DNA of 64,000 nt from Pedobacter foliorum (GCF_013266735.1 NZ_JABSNU010000006.1:124001-188000), one strand, 5' to 3'; positions 46,271-55,320 are shown, counted from the stretch's first letter. Made by a program: numbers and translations. Notes: generated by a model from the letters alone, not told the origin.

Positions 46271-47098
46271 CTATTGCCTAGATTGAACTAAAATTCGCCT
46301 TCCCTCAACCTTAAACTTAGCAGGCCCGGTTCTTTCAAGTTTATTCAATAGTGAGGCGATGTCACTAAATCTCGAAACCGAACCGGTACATAATTTTTTA
46401 CCTATATTACTATCTGCATAAACTACATCGACATTATACCAATGTGCAATTTTACGCATAAGAGATTCAAGTGTTTCACCATCAAATACAAAAAAACCTT
46501 CTTTCCAAACTATACCTTCATCAGGAGTTTGCCCAAAAATCATACTCATCTTATTACCAATTAATGATTGCTGAGTTGCATTAAGAACCATTGTGGGATT
46601 AAAGCTCTTTTCCCTGGCAGTAACATTAGATATTGTTGCAGTTACATCTTTCTTGCCATCGGAAGCAATATCTTTTAAAATCAATGCACTTAGTTTAATA
46701 TCATTTTTAATCGCACTTTCATTCTTCAAATAAAGAAAAAATCCTATTGAAAGTGTAAGTAAAACAATCACAGCTGCTGCATATTTTAAAGACTCGTAAT
46801 TCCGCTTCTCTTCAACCTCTGGCTTAGGAGGAATGTAAACATCATCCTCTACCCTGACACGCTCACCATACTTCTCCATAAAGTTTGCAAATGCCGATGA
46901 GGCACTGGTAAAACTTCTCATTTCCATTAGTTCACCTTGCCTATAAGCAGGATCTGTAAGCTGATCAAAAAGGATTTTGTTGGATTCGCTTTCTGAGATC
47001 CATATATCCAAATCTCTTTCATCAATCGCATTTAGCTCTCCCCTAATCTGTTTACCAATTAGAGTTATTATTTTTTTTGTATGCTCTTGTGATTGCAT
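46271..47098 (-). CDS. FecR-like anti-sigma protein with reduced central domain
   Basis: 275 residues; FecR relatives in this phylum usually have about 320-400. The N-terminal cytoplasmic part (RGELNAIDERDLDIWISESESNKILFDQL) looks like the usual sigma-binding domain, and one membrane segment lies near residue 110 (AAAVIVLLTLSIGFFLYL). The C-terminal part is the DUF4974 domain: VWKEGFFVFDGETLESLMRKIAHWYNVDV, then FKVEGRRILVQ. Between them the FecR core, normally with LPDGS and LNAGS motifs, is hardly recognisable (ATISNVTAREKSFNPTMV). No ECF sigma factor or TonB receptor is adjacent; the nearest sigma gene is at 52516. An atypical or decaying FecR is likely. Confidence 0.75.
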   Translation of the reverse strand: MQSQEHTKKIITLIGKQIRGELNAIDERDLDIWISESESNKILFDQLTDPAYRQGELMEMRSFTSASSAFANFMEKYGERVRVEDDVYIPPKPEVEEKRNYESLKYAAAVIVLLTLSIGFFLYLKNESAIKNDIKLSALILKDIASDGKKDVTATISNVTAREKSFNPTMVLNATQQSLIGNKMSMIFGQTPDEGIVWKEGFFVFDGETLESLMRKIAHWYNVDVVYADSNIGKKLCTGSVSRFSDIASLLNKLERTGPAKFKVEGRRILVQSRQ

Positions 47099-47166
47099 CC
47101 TTTTCGATTGATGCTATTATTACGATATGAATCTCAAATCGTACCAATCAAACAGAAAATATTTTC

Positions 47167-49008
47167 CTATCTATATCCCATTGCTTGTAAATCAAACAAT
47201 TCGGCATACCTACCTTTTTTAAAAATCAGTTCTTTGTGACTGCCAATTTCTATCAATTGACCCTTTTCTAGTACAAGTATCCGATCGGCCATGCGTACTG
47301 TAGAAAACCGATGAGAAATCAGCACAGCAGATTTCCCTTTTGTTAGTTCAGCAAAACGCTGAAAAACTTCATACTCGGCCCTGGCATCAAGTGCTGCCGT
47401 TGGCTCGTCAAGAATCAACAGCTGTGCATCTTTCATATAGGCTCTGGCTAATGCCACTTTCTGCCATTCTCCACCTGAAAGCTCTACCCCCTGTGAAAAC
47501 CGTTTGCCCAGCATTTGATCATAATGAAGTGGTAATTTTTCTGCGAGCACATCAGCCAGACTTTGCTTGGCTGAAGCCTCTATCAATGTCCTGTTATCCT
47601 GTTCCTGTATGTTTCCTACTGCAATGTTCTGTGCAAAGGTCATTTGGTAACGCAGGTAATCCTGAAAGATAATACCAACATTCATCCGCAGCTCATCAAG
47701 ATCATATTCTTTTAAATCTATACCATCAAGCAATATTCTTCCCTCCGTTGGGTCATAAAGTCTTGCCAATAATTTAACCAGTGTAGTTTTACCGGAACCA
47801 TTCTCTCCTACCAATGCCAACTTTTCGCCTGGGTGAAGCGTAAAACTTAAGTGTCGGTTTGCCCACCGTTCTGAATGTGCATATTGAAAACCAACATTTT
47901 CAAAGGTAAAACCTTGTCTGATTGGATTAGGAAAGGATTTTGCATTGGCCCGCTTTCTAATCTTAGGCTCAATTTCAAAAAACTCAAAGAAATCGCTGAG
48001 GTAAATTGCTCCCTGAGAAACTGCAGTAAAACGCAATAACACTCCTTCTATCAGACTCCGCATCTGTCTGAATGAACCAGCCAGAAATGTGAGTTCACCA
48101 ATAGTGATGTTGCCATTAATAGTTCTATAAATTATATAAACATAGGCCAAATAATACCCTGTACTGCCTAAAAAAGCAAAAAAAGTTCCCCATACAGAAC
48201 GCTGTAATGACAGTTGTTTGTTCTCATTATAAAATCTTTCTGATAGCGTTCTAAAACGACTTATAATGAAACCCGAAAGGTTAAACACCTTAACTTCCTT
48301 TGCCGTTTCATCGCTAGCACCAAGGTAACGAACGTAGTCAAGCTCTCTTCTTTCAGGTGTTCTCTTCCTGGAAAGTGCATAGCTTTGATCATTAAAATAG
48401 GACTCTCCCAAAAATGCAGGAAGAATAGTAATGAGCAATACAACAATCAACCATGGATTAAAAGCTATCAGCCCAACAGCCAGAAATCCCATAGTAATCA
48501 AGTCCTGAATCTGGCTCATTACCTGCGATAATAATACTGTCCTTCCAACTGTTTGTTGTCTTGCGCGCTCAAGCTTATCATAAAAAACTGAGTCCTCAAA
48601 TTGATCCAAATCCAAGGTTGCTGCATGTTTCATAATCCTAACGGAAGTATAATTTGAAAACAAATCACCAAGTAAACCGTCCATCAAATTAATGGCTCGA
48701 CTTAAAACATCGGTTAAAATTGCTAATCCAAATTCCAGAACCACCAATTTCCATAAGTAGTCGTGAGAATGTGATGCGTCAGAACTACTCAACAACACTA
48801 CCTCATCAATAATATGCTTACCCACCCACAAAATAGCGAGAGGCATAATTGACCTGGCAATCCGCAGCGCAAAATTGCAAACCGTCATCCACTTACTCGT
48901 TTGCCATACCAGTTTAAAAAACTCCGGCAGGTTTTTAAACGCAGCAATACGTTCTTTAAAGGTTAAAGATTTTATGTTTGTGTCAGCAAATGCTTTACTA
49001 GGATTCAA
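47167..49008 (-). CDS. ABC exporter (fused membrane and ATPase domains)
   Basis: 613 residues. Membrane domain about residues 30-350 with six segments. ATPase domain: Walker A LVGENGSGKTTLVKLL (about 390), signature LSGGEWQKVALARAY (about 500), Walker B LLILDEPTAALDA, and the H-loop LISHRFSTV. The D-loop and catalytic Glu are present. This is a half-transporter of the MsbA/lipid or peptide export type; no substrate is clear. It lies 75 bases after the LytR-type regulator and 68 before fecR on one strand, so the four genes HK, RR, ABC and fecR may form one unit. Confidence 0.9.
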   Translation of the reverse strand: MNPSKAFADTNIKSLTFKERIAAFKNLPEFFKLVWQTSKWMTVCNFALRIARSIMPLAILWVGKHIIDEVVLLSSSDASHSHDYLWKLVVLEFGLAILTDVLSRAINLMDGLLGDLFSNYTSVRIMKHAATLDLDQFEDSVFYDKLERARQQTVGRTVLLSQVMSQIQDLITMGFLAVGLIAFNPWLIVVLLITILPAFLGESYFNDQSYALSRKRTPERRELDYVRYLGASDETAKEVKVFNLSGFIISRFRTLSERFYNENKQLSLQRSVWGTFFAFLGSTGYYLAYVYIIYRTINGNITIGELTFLAGSFRQMRSLIEGVLLRFTAVSQGAIYLSDFFEFFEIEPKIRKRANAKSFPNPIRQGFTFENVGFQYAHSERWANRHLSFTLHPGEKLALVGENGSGKTTLVKLLARLYDPTEGRILLDGIDLKEYDLDELRMNVGIIFQDYLRYQMTFAQNIAVGNIQEQDNRTLIEASAKQSLADVLAEKLPLHYDQMLGKRFSQGVELSGGEWQKVALARAYMKDAQLLILDEPTAALDARAEYEVFQRFAELTKGKSAVLISHRFSTVRMADRILVLEKGQLIEIGSHKELIFKKGRYAELFDLQAMGYR

Positions 49009-49083
49009 AAGGCTTTAATTTTGTCCTAAATTAGGAAAAAGACACTTAAAGGTTCTCGTTACATCAGAAAATTCTCATAAAGT

Positions 49084-49782
49084 TTAAACCCCAAGCCATC
49101 CTTTCACTTGTTCTAGATAGCTTTCTCCAATTGGAAGTAAAACATAGCTCAGTTGTATTTTCTTATTCTGAACTGATCTGATACGAGAAACAGGTATAAT
49201 ATAACTCCTGTGAATTCGTCGAAACTGTTGCTCTGGAAGTATCTCCAATATTTTCTTCAACGACATCAATGTTAAAACGGATTTATCATATGCCAAATGG
49301 ATTTTTACATAATCCTCCATACTTTCAATATACTCTACATCTTTTAGTAGAATCTTGATCATCCTATACTCTGAATGAACATAAATCACAGATTCGTCCT
49401 GAAAAGCATGTGCGTTGGCTTTATACTTCTTTAGATCAATGGCCTTATATACAGCTCTCGAAAACCGTTCAAAATCAATTGGCTTCAGTAAATAATCAAC
49501 GGCTTCCAATTCAAAACCATCAAAAGCAAATTGCTTATGTGCGGTAGTAAATATGATCATTGGTTTTTCTTTAAGCGCCTTTGCGAGTTCTATACCAGAA
49601 ATATCGGGCATATTAACATCTAGAAAGATCAGGTCAGGATTCTTACGGTCCAGATATTCAATACCGGAAATTGCATCTTCAAAGACCCCTAAAAGCTGTA
49701 CATCTGGCATGCGGGCCACATAAGAATGAATCAGTTCTAAAGCCAGAGGCTCATCATCGATTGCCACGCATGTTAAAGGCAT
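49084..49782 (-). CDS. LytTR-family response regulator
   Basis: 232 residues. The receiver domain has Asp9-Asp10 in VAIDDEPLAL, the phospho-acceptor Asp55 in LIFLDVNMPD, and the switch Lys in YLLKPIDF. The C-terminal LytTR DNA-binding domain covers about residues 130-232 (YRMIKILLKDVEYIESMEDYVKI, then FRRIHRSYIIPVSRI). It starts 2 bases after the kinase stop, so the pair is co-translated. LytTR regulators bind direct repeats upstream of target promoters; targets are unknown, but the ABC transporter next to it is a reasonable guess. Confidence 0.93.
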   Translation of the reverse strand: MPLTCVAIDDEPLALELIHSYVARMPDVQLLGVFEDAISGIEYLDRKNPDLIFLDVNMPDISGIELAKALKEKPMIIFTTAHKQFAFDGFELEAVDYLLKPIDFERFSRAVYKAIDLKKYKANAHAFQDESVIYVHSEYRMIKILLKDVEYIESMEDYVKIHLAYDKSVLTLMSLKKILEILPEQQFRRIHRSYIIPVSRIRSVQNKKIQLSYVLLPIGESYLEQVKGWLGV

Positions 49783-49784
49783 AA

Positions 49785-50885
49785 TTAGTTTTTAACTTTA
49801 AATATAGAGAGATCCACCTTAAAAGTCCCATTTTTATCATCAATGTCTAACAAATACTTATCGGGATACAAATGATCTAGCCTTTGTTTAGTATTCTTAA
49901 TTCCAACCCCCAGCCGATCATGATCCAGTTTACTCTCGAATATTCTGTTCTCCGATTTAAATAAAATTTTATCTTCAAGTATATTGATGCTAATCACAAT
50001 AGGAGCTTCCAAATGATTACTTAGTCCGTATTTAAACACATTCTCTATAAAAGTCATTAAAATGAGGGGCGAAATAAAATGTCCAGAAGGATCTCCTGTC
50101 ACTTCATAACTCAACCTTACTTTTTTACCTAATCTCAGCTTTTGGAGGTCAATAAAATCATTAATACAATTCAGCTCTCCCTGAAGGGAAACATAGTTTG
50201 CCTCTGCTTCGTCAGTAACATATCGCATAATATTTGATAACTTCATTATGCTTTCTGCTGCATTTACACTTCCCGTTATACATAAAGTGTAAATATTATT
50301 GAGAGTATTGTATAAAAAGTGAGGATTAATCTGTGCCTTTAAAAAAGACAGTTCCGCATTTGCTCTATCGGCCTCTGCAATAATTGCCCTTTTCTCAGTT
50401 AGCTGTAATTCTTTAATGGAACTCAAAGCTGCCCCCATCCCCATCACCATAGCAAAAATAAAAAAGCTAAGGATGTCAAACTTAAATGGCCTGTCTTCTG
50501 GTGGTGCCGGTCTATGATCCATTCTAAATTCCGCCATGGGAGGCCCCATAATTGGTTTGGGATGAACGGGCCTATCATAGCGCTTCCCCTCTTGCATCAT
50601 CCTATCAAATGGCTTTATTGTCATTACCATAATTAATAATACCAGCACCGACAATGTATAGATCAAATACTTTTTCTTCACATAAAGCTTTGGAAACAAA
50701 TAGTATGCATTGATGTAAAAAACAAACATATACACCAACGGATACTGTAAATATACCCAGGACAGCCCCTCTGTCCAATTACTTTGAGCATTACCTCCCT
50801 GACTAAAAAACAAGAGGGGAAAACTCATAAACAGCAACCAAGCTACTGCATGGACAATGACGGTTGAAGTTTGAAAACGTATCAT
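49785..50885 (-). CDS. LytS/YehU-type sensor histidine kinase
   Basis: 366 residues from ATG at 50885; an in-frame TTG two codons earlier is discounted. Four hydrophobic segments lie in the first 165 residues, with a Pro/Arg-rich loop (RYDRPVHPKPIMGPP). The phospho-acceptor box is INPHFLYNTLNNIYTL near residue 190, and the ATPase part has ENVFKYGLSNH and GVGIKNTKQRL. It autophosphorylates and passes the phosphate to the LytTR regulator that follows. The ligand sensed is unknown; no extracellular domain beyond short loops. Confidence 0.9.
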   Translation of the reverse strand: MIRFQTSTVIVHAVAWLLFMSFPLLFFSQGGNAQSNWTEGLSWVYLQYPLVYMFVFYINAYYLFPKLYVKKKYLIYTLSVLVLLIMVMTIKPFDRMMQEGKRYDRPVHPKPIMGPPMAEFRMDHRPAPPEDRPFKFDILSFFIFAMVMGMGAALSSIKELQLTEKRAIIAEADRANAELSFLKAQINPHFLYNTLNNIYTLCITGSVNAAESIMKLSNIMRYVTDEAEANYVSLQGELNCINDFIDLQKLRLGKKVRLSYEVTGDPSGHFISPLILMTFIENVFKYGLSNHLEAPIVISINILEDKILFKSENRIFESKLDHDRLGVGIKNTKQRLDHLYPDKYLLDIDDKNGTFKVDLSIFKVKN

Positions 50886-51072
50886 ATACAAATCAACATC
50901 TTTTGGCTTTAATAATAGAAATGTATCGGTGAACCCTTCAATTCTATGGATGAATATAATTAATAAATCTATTCATCGATACAAAAGTCCTCTTTATCGA
51001 GACTTCACTGGCTCGATAGCATTTACAATGCAAATTTGTTTTAAATAAGATTAATCAATAAACAGAAATGCC

Positions 51073-51798
51073 ATGGAAAGAAAACAATTTATAAAGAGCC
51101 TAATGGTGGGGATAATCTCAACACCTATATTGTGGGAAGCCTGTAAAAAGGATAGTCTGGATGTTGTAAGCAGTGAATCCGTTACAGATTCAGGATCTGG
51201 AACCAGCAGCAGCACTTGTTCAGCGGCTCCATCAGAAACAGAGGGACCATTTCCGACAAAAACGCCCTCAAGCTATATTAGAAGTGACATTACTGATGGT
51301 CGTAGTGGTTATAAGTTAACCGCCAAAATTACAATTGCAAATTCAAATAGCGACTGCACTCCTATTACCGGGGCAATGGTTGATATTTGGCATTGTGATG
51401 CCGAAGGAAACTATTCTGAATATGGTGGTTCTGGGATGCAATCATCCAATTACCAATCTGTTCACTTTTTAAGAGGCAGACAGATTACTGACGAAAGTGG
51501 CTTGGTAACCTTTACAAGTATTTTTCCTGGGTGGTATAATGGTCGCGCCACACACATACATGTCCACGTTTACAATGCAGCGGGTAATTCATTAAAAGTT
51601 ACGCAAATTGCTTTTCCTGAAGGATCAGGTACTGCGGTAGCAATAGTTAACGGATACAAAAAAGGAATGTCGGGATATACATACAATGCGCAGGACAATG
51701 TATTTAGTGATGACAAAACCAATTCAGAAGTCGCAAATGTTACAGGTAGCATTGCCGACGGATTTAACCTTACAATGAAAATTAACGTACCAGCATAA
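51073..51798 (+). CDS. Intradiol-dioxygenase-like secreted protein
   Basis: 241 residues. The N-terminus (MERKQFIKSLMVGIIS, then WEACKKDS) looks like a signal ending in a possible lipid-attachment Cys; the lipobox is weak. After a Ser/Thr-rich linker comes the intradiol ring-cleavage fold: SETEGPFPTKTPSSYIRSDI, ITGAMVDIWHCDAEGNYSEY and FPGWYNGRATHIHVHVYN. Candidate Fe(III) ligands are the Tyr in NYSEY, the Tyr in GWYNGR and the two His in HIHVHV, so the site looks complete. Cytoplasmic catechol dioxygenases are usual; exported members like this one have unknown substrates. A pirin-like gene follows 4 bases later. Confidence 0.82.
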   Translation: MERKQFIKSLMVGIISTPILWEACKKDSLDVVSSESVTDSGSGTSSSTCSAAPSETEGPFPTKTPSSYIRSDITDGRSGYKLTAKITIANSNSDCTPITGAMVDIWHCDAEGNYSEYGGSGMQSSNYQSVHFLRGRQITDESGLVTFTSIFPGWYNGRATHIHVHVYNAAGNSLKVTQIAFPEGSGTAVAIVNGYKKGMSGYTYNAQDNVFSDDKTNSEVANVTGSIADGFNLTMKINVPA

Positions 51799-51802
51799 GT
51801 TT

Positions 51803-52507
51803 ATGAATCCAGGAAAGATCTTTTTAAATGAACAGCGTGGCATCGAAGAATCAAGTACATCTAAAACCACAATGACGTTTAATAGTAATAGTTACTATGA
51901 TGAGCATAAACAACCAATTAGAAATCTGACTGCGCTGAACGATGAATTACTTGTACCTCGCGGCAAACTTGAAGTCTCTGTTAAAGAGGCTTCACATTTA
52001 CTAATCTTACCGATAACAGGTGATCTGTTTTATCAAGGTACAAGTAATGACGAAACTGAAGTTAACATTGGTGAAGTTAAAATTTGTAGCTTCATAGCCG
52101 ACAGTAGATTTACTATCCATAACCCGTATGACTCTGATATCATTAATTTCCTACAGATCTGGATCAAAGACGATTCTATTTCCCAAAACGAAATACCAAA
52201 GCCAATACGTTTCGATATAAATAAAAACATTAATCAAATAGCAAACATCATAAATAAAGGCACTCTGCAACACTCTCCATTCCCTTTCAAGGTAGGTATT
52301 GGCCAGTTTGGTGGCCGCTCAGAAACGGCTTACAACTTACAAAACAAAAACAGCACTTTCTTTGCATTCATTATAGCTGGAGCTTTTGAAATTAATGGGA
52401 GATTAATGCATCCTAGAGACGGGTTGGCACTTTGGGATGTCGATTCTATTGAGATAGAGGCTTTGAGTAATGAAGCGACACTTCTTTGTTTAGAATTAAT
52501 TAGCTAA
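51803..52507 (+). CDS. Pirin-like/YhhW-type cupin protein
   Basis: 234 residues. PGKIFLNEQRGIEESS, then FNSNSYYDEHKQPIRNLTALNDELLVP, resembles the start of pirin-related bicupins (quercetin 2,3-dioxygenase-like), and a C-terminal cupin half follows (FFAFIIAGAFEINGRLMHPRDGLALWDVDSIEIEAL). The usual pirin metal motif HPHRGFET is not seen, so the first metal site may be lost or altered. It lies 4 bases after the dioxygenase-like gene and stops 8 bases before the convergent sigma gene. Function uncertain; a redox or metal-linked role is conjecture. Confidence 0.65.
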   Translation: MNPGKIFLNEQRGIEESSTSKTTMTFNSNSYYDEHKQPIRNLTALNDELLVPRGKLEVSVKEASHLLILPITGDLFYQGTSNDETEVNIGEVKICSFIADSRFTIHNPYDSDIINFLQIWIKDDSISQNEIPKPIRFDINKNINQIANIINKGTLQHSPFPFKVGIGQFGGRSETAYNLQNKNSTFFAFIIAGAFEINGRLMHPRDGLALWDVDSIEIEALSNEATLLCLELIS

Positions 52508-52515
52508 ATGGCAAT

Positions 52516-53106
52516 TTAACTTACCAAAAGCGCCATAAACAACACAAAAAGTTCCAGAGGAATTCTGCCACGAAGGATGGAAACACCCCGGGTTTTCTGA
52601 TTTTTAACTGTTTGAACAGAAAGGCCAAGTTTTTCGGCAATCTCCTCATTCCTAAGCCCTTCAATATAGCTCATAGAAACAATTCTACTACATTGATCTG
52701 GCAAATTCTCAATTTCTAAATAGATCTCTCTAAATACCTCAGAGCGAATCATTTCATAAATAAAATCAGGTTCCTGATCTCCAACCTTTACAGCAAATTT
52801 CAGTTGCCTTTCTTTTGCATGCAAATTCTTACTCAAATGATCCATACAAATACGCTTGGTTGCCATATACAGATATGACCTTAAGTGTTCAGCGCAACTG
52901 ATGTGATGGTTACAATTCCAAAGCTTTTCAAAAACCTCCTCAACAATATCTTCGGCTTCCTGTGAATCGTATACATACTTATTAGCGAAATAGCATAAGG
53001 AAGAAAAATACTGTTTAAACACTTGCCCAAAAGCTCGCTCGTTTCCTTCACCGAGTTTCACAAAAAGATCTGTCTCACTCCAATATTTTAATTGATTGGT
53101 ATGCAT
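52516..53106 (-). CDS. ECF RNA polymerase sigma factor (Bacteroidetes type)
   Basis: 196 residues. Region 2 is AFGQVFKQYFSSLCYFANKYV with EAEDIVEEVFEKLW; region 4 is LPDQCSRIVSMSYIEGLRNEEIAEKLGLSVQTVKNQ, a helix-turn-helix. The hydrophobic C-terminal tail (LELFVLFMALLVS) is typical of the expanded Bacteroidetes ECF group that normally pairs with FecR and SusC-like receptors. Here no FecR or receptor is adjacent; the reduced FecR at 46271 is 5 kb away. A 16-base palindrome lies 13 bases upstream of its start, so it may be repressed by a LacI-type regulator. Confidence 0.9.
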   Translation of the reverse strand: MHTNQLKYWSETDLFVKLGEGNERAFGQVFKQYFSSLCYFANKYVYDSQEAEDIVEEVFEKLWNCNHHISCAEHLRSYLYMATKRICMDHLSKNLHAKERQLKFAVKVGDQEPDFIYEMIRSEVFREIYLEIENLPDQCSRIVSMSYIEGLRNEEIAEKLGLSVQTVKNQKTRGVSILRGRIPLELFVLFMALLVS

Positions 53107-53424
53107 CTATTTCTTTGTTTGGTAAGCGCTTACCATAAATATAAACAAATATTTTCTAAATGTTAAAAATTTATTTTACAATTTTCGTAATAGTTTAATT
53201 ATACAATCCCTGAGTTTAGATCAACAAAAACATTTTAGTAGCCATCAAAAAGCAGATTTTACGTGTTGTTTTTTAGGCAGTGTGTCTTTTAATATTCCTT
53301 TTTATTATTATCTGAGCACTTTTTAAAATATAAGCGCTAATATTGGGATATTTATTTTAACTGTACATATGAATGCTTGCACAGTTTTAGCTAAGTTTGT
53401 CATATTAATCAACAACCCCAATTA
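53107..53424. other. 318-base divergent gap between ECF sigma and transketolase genes
   Basis: It holds the 16-base palindrome (53120-53135) near the sigma gene and TAAGTTTG (53392-53399), a full TAnnTTTG match 25 bases before the transketolase ATG. No TTG box at the right spacing was found. The middle is AT-rich and unremarkable. Confidence 0.6.
53120..53135. promoter_or_regulatory. 16-base perfect palindrome at the ECF sigma promoter
   Basis: TGGTAAGCGCTTACCA is fully self-complementary with a central CG. It lies 13 bases before the sigma start codon. A near-match -7 box (TATATTTA on the minus strand, 53136-53143) directly abuts it, so the palindrome would cover the transcription start. 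The form resembles LacI/GalR-family operators. Confidence 0.55.
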
Positions 53425-54270
53425 ATGAAACATACAATCAATGAATTAGAAGATATTGCTTCTCAGGTAAGAAGGGATATTGTTAGGATGGTACATGCCT
53501 GCCAATCTGGTCACCCAGGAGGATCATTAGGCTGTGCAGATTTCTTTACTGCACTGTATTTTGAGGTAATGAACCACTCTACTGATTTTACAATGGATGG
53601 AAAAGGAGAAGACTTATTTTTCCTATCTAACGGACACATTTCACCAGTTTTTTATAGTGTTCTTGCCAGATCTGGATACTTTGATATTAGCGAACTAGCT
53701 ACTTTCAGAAAATTAAACTCAAGGTTACAAGGTCACCCGACAACTCACGAAGGACTTCCGGGCATTAGAATTGCCTCTGGATCTTTAGGTCAGGGAATGT
53801 CTGTTGCTATTGGTGCAGCCCAGGCTAAAAAGCTTAATAAAGATCATTCAACTGTATATGTTTTACTGGGAGATGGTGAATTACAGGAAGGACAAAACTG
53901 GGAAGCCATTATGTATGCTCCTCATAATAAAGTAGACAACCTTATTGCTTCAGTTGATTATAACGGACAGCAAATTGATGGTCCTACTGAAAAAGTATTA
54001 TCTCTTGAAAACCTACAAGCTAAGTTTGAAGCTTTTGGATGGCATGTGATTAACTCTGATGGTAACGACATGGATTCAATTGTTAAAGCATTACATTATG
54101 CTAAAACATTAGCAGGAAAAGGTAAACCAATTTTGAATTTAATGAGTACTCAAATGGGTGCTGGTGTTGATTTCATGATGGGATCGCATAAATGGCATGG
54201 TGTTGCTCCAAATGACGAGCAACTTGCTACTGCCCTTGCTCAATTGCCAAGTACCTTAAAAGATTATTAA
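53425..54270 (+). CDS. Transketolase, N-terminal (TPP-binding) subunit
   Basis: 281 residues, matching the N-terminal half of a transketolase. RRDIVRMVHACQSGHPGGSLGCADFFTALYF, SNGHISPVFYSVLARSGYF, LPGIRIASGSLGQGMSVAIGAA and GDGELQEGQNWEA (the TPP/Mg2+ site) are conserved. The pyrimidine-binding half is encoded separately 62 bases downstream. Together they move two-carbon units between sugars in the pentose phosphate pathway. Split transketolases are common in several phyla. It is the first gene of the pair. Confidence 0.93.
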   Translation: MKHTINELEDIASQVRRDIVRMVHACQSGHPGGSLGCADFFTALYFEVMNHSTDFTMDGKGEDLFFLSNGHISPVFYSVLARSGYFDISELATFRKLNSRLQGHPTTHEGLPGIRIASGSLGQGMSVAIGAAQAKKLNKDHSTVYVLLGDGELQEGQNWEAIMYAPHNKVDNLIASVDYNGQQIDGPTEKVLSLENLQAKFEAFGWHVINSDGNDMDSIVKALHYAKTLAGKGKPILNLMSTQMGAGVDFMMGSHKWHGVAPNDEQLATALAQLPSTLKDY

Positions 54271-54332
54271 ATAGCCTTTAATGAAAACCTGCGTAGCAAG
54301 CTTGAACATCATTAATTAAAAATAGAGAACTC

Positions 54333-55292
54333 GTGAAAAAATATACATACACTGAAAAAAAAGATACCCGCTCTGGTTTTGGAGCAGGATTACTTGAAGC
54401 AGGTAAGAAAAACCCTGAAGTAGTTGCACTTTGCGCAGACTTAGTGGGCTCTTTAAAAATGGATGCCTTTATTAAAGAATTTCCTGAACGCTTTTTCCAG
54501 ATCGGTATTGCTGAAGCAAACATGATCGGTATAGCAGCAGGATTAACCATTGGTGGTAAAGTTCCATTTACCGGAACTTTCGCTAACTTTTCAACAGGAA
54601 GAGTTTATGATCAGATTCGTCAATCAGTTGCTTACTCTGATAAAAACGTAAAAATCTGTGCTTCGCACGCTGGTTTAACTCTTGGAGAAGATGGTGCAAC
54701 TCACCAAATCCTTGAAGATATAGGTTTAATGAAAATGCTTCCTGGCATGACTGTAATTAACCCTTGTGATTATAACCAAACTAAAGCAGCTACTATCGCT
54801 ATAGCTGAGCATCATGGCCCGGTTTATCTACGCTTTGGTCGCCCGGTAATCCCTGTATTTACTGATCCTGATCAGAAATTCGAGATTGGTAAGGCATGGA
54901 TGGTAAACGAAGGTACTGATGTAACTATTATTGCTACCGGACACATGGTTTGGAAAGCAATTGAAGCTGGCGAAAAACTAGCAGAAATGGGCATCGATGC
55001 TGAAATTATTAATATCCATACCATTAAACCTTTGGATGAAGAAGCAGTCCTAAAATCTGTAAAGAAAACAGGATGTGTGGTTACTTGCGAAGAGCACAAT
55101 AAATTTGGTGGATTAGGTGAAAGCGTTGCAAGATTACTTTCAACTGAATTGCCAACTCCTCAGGAATTTGTGGCTGTTAACGACAGCTTCGGAGAAAGTG
55201 GTACTCCAGATCAATTAATGACTAAATACGGATTAGATTCAATAAATATTATTGAAGCAGCTCAAAAAGTAATTAAAAGAGCAAAAAAATAA
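54333..55292 (+). CDS. Transketolase, C-terminal (pyrimidine-binding) subunit
   Basis: 319 residues with a GTG start at 54333 (GTGAAAAAATATACATAC), which gives the family N-terminus KKYTYTEKKDTRSGFG. The catalytic Glu lies in FFQIGIAEANMIGIAAGL; GKVPFTGTFANFSTGRVYDQIRQSV and ASHAGLTLGEDGATHQ follow. The C-terminal domain has HTIKPLDEEAV and EEHNKFGGLGESVARLL. It completes the active site with the upstream subunit and must form a heteromer with it. No stop between the two genes suggests anything but a natural split. Confidence 0.93.
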   Translation: MKKYTYTEKKDTRSGFGAGLLEAGKKNPEVVALCADLVGSLKMDAFIKEFPERFFQIGIAEANMIGIAAGLTIGGKVPFTGTFANFSTGRVYDQIRQSVAYSDKNVKICASHAGLTLGEDGATHQILEDIGLMKMLPGMTVINPCDYNQTKAATIAIAEHHGPVYLRFGRPVIPVFTDPDQKFEIGKAWMVNEGTDVTIIATGHMVWKAIEAGEKLAEMGIDAEIINIHTIKPLDEEAVLKSVKKTGCVVTCEEHNKFGGLGESVARLLSTELPTPQEFVAVNDSFGESGTPDQLMTKYGLDSINIIEAAQKVIKRAKK

Positions 55293-55320
55293 TAGTATCT
55301 ATCCAACCAAAATATAATAG

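Noticed and set aside
54271..54332. Possibility that the two transketolase genes are one gene broken by a mutation
   Set aside because: Both halves have complete ends at the usual domain boundary, a 62-base gap separates them, and split transketolases are a known normal form.
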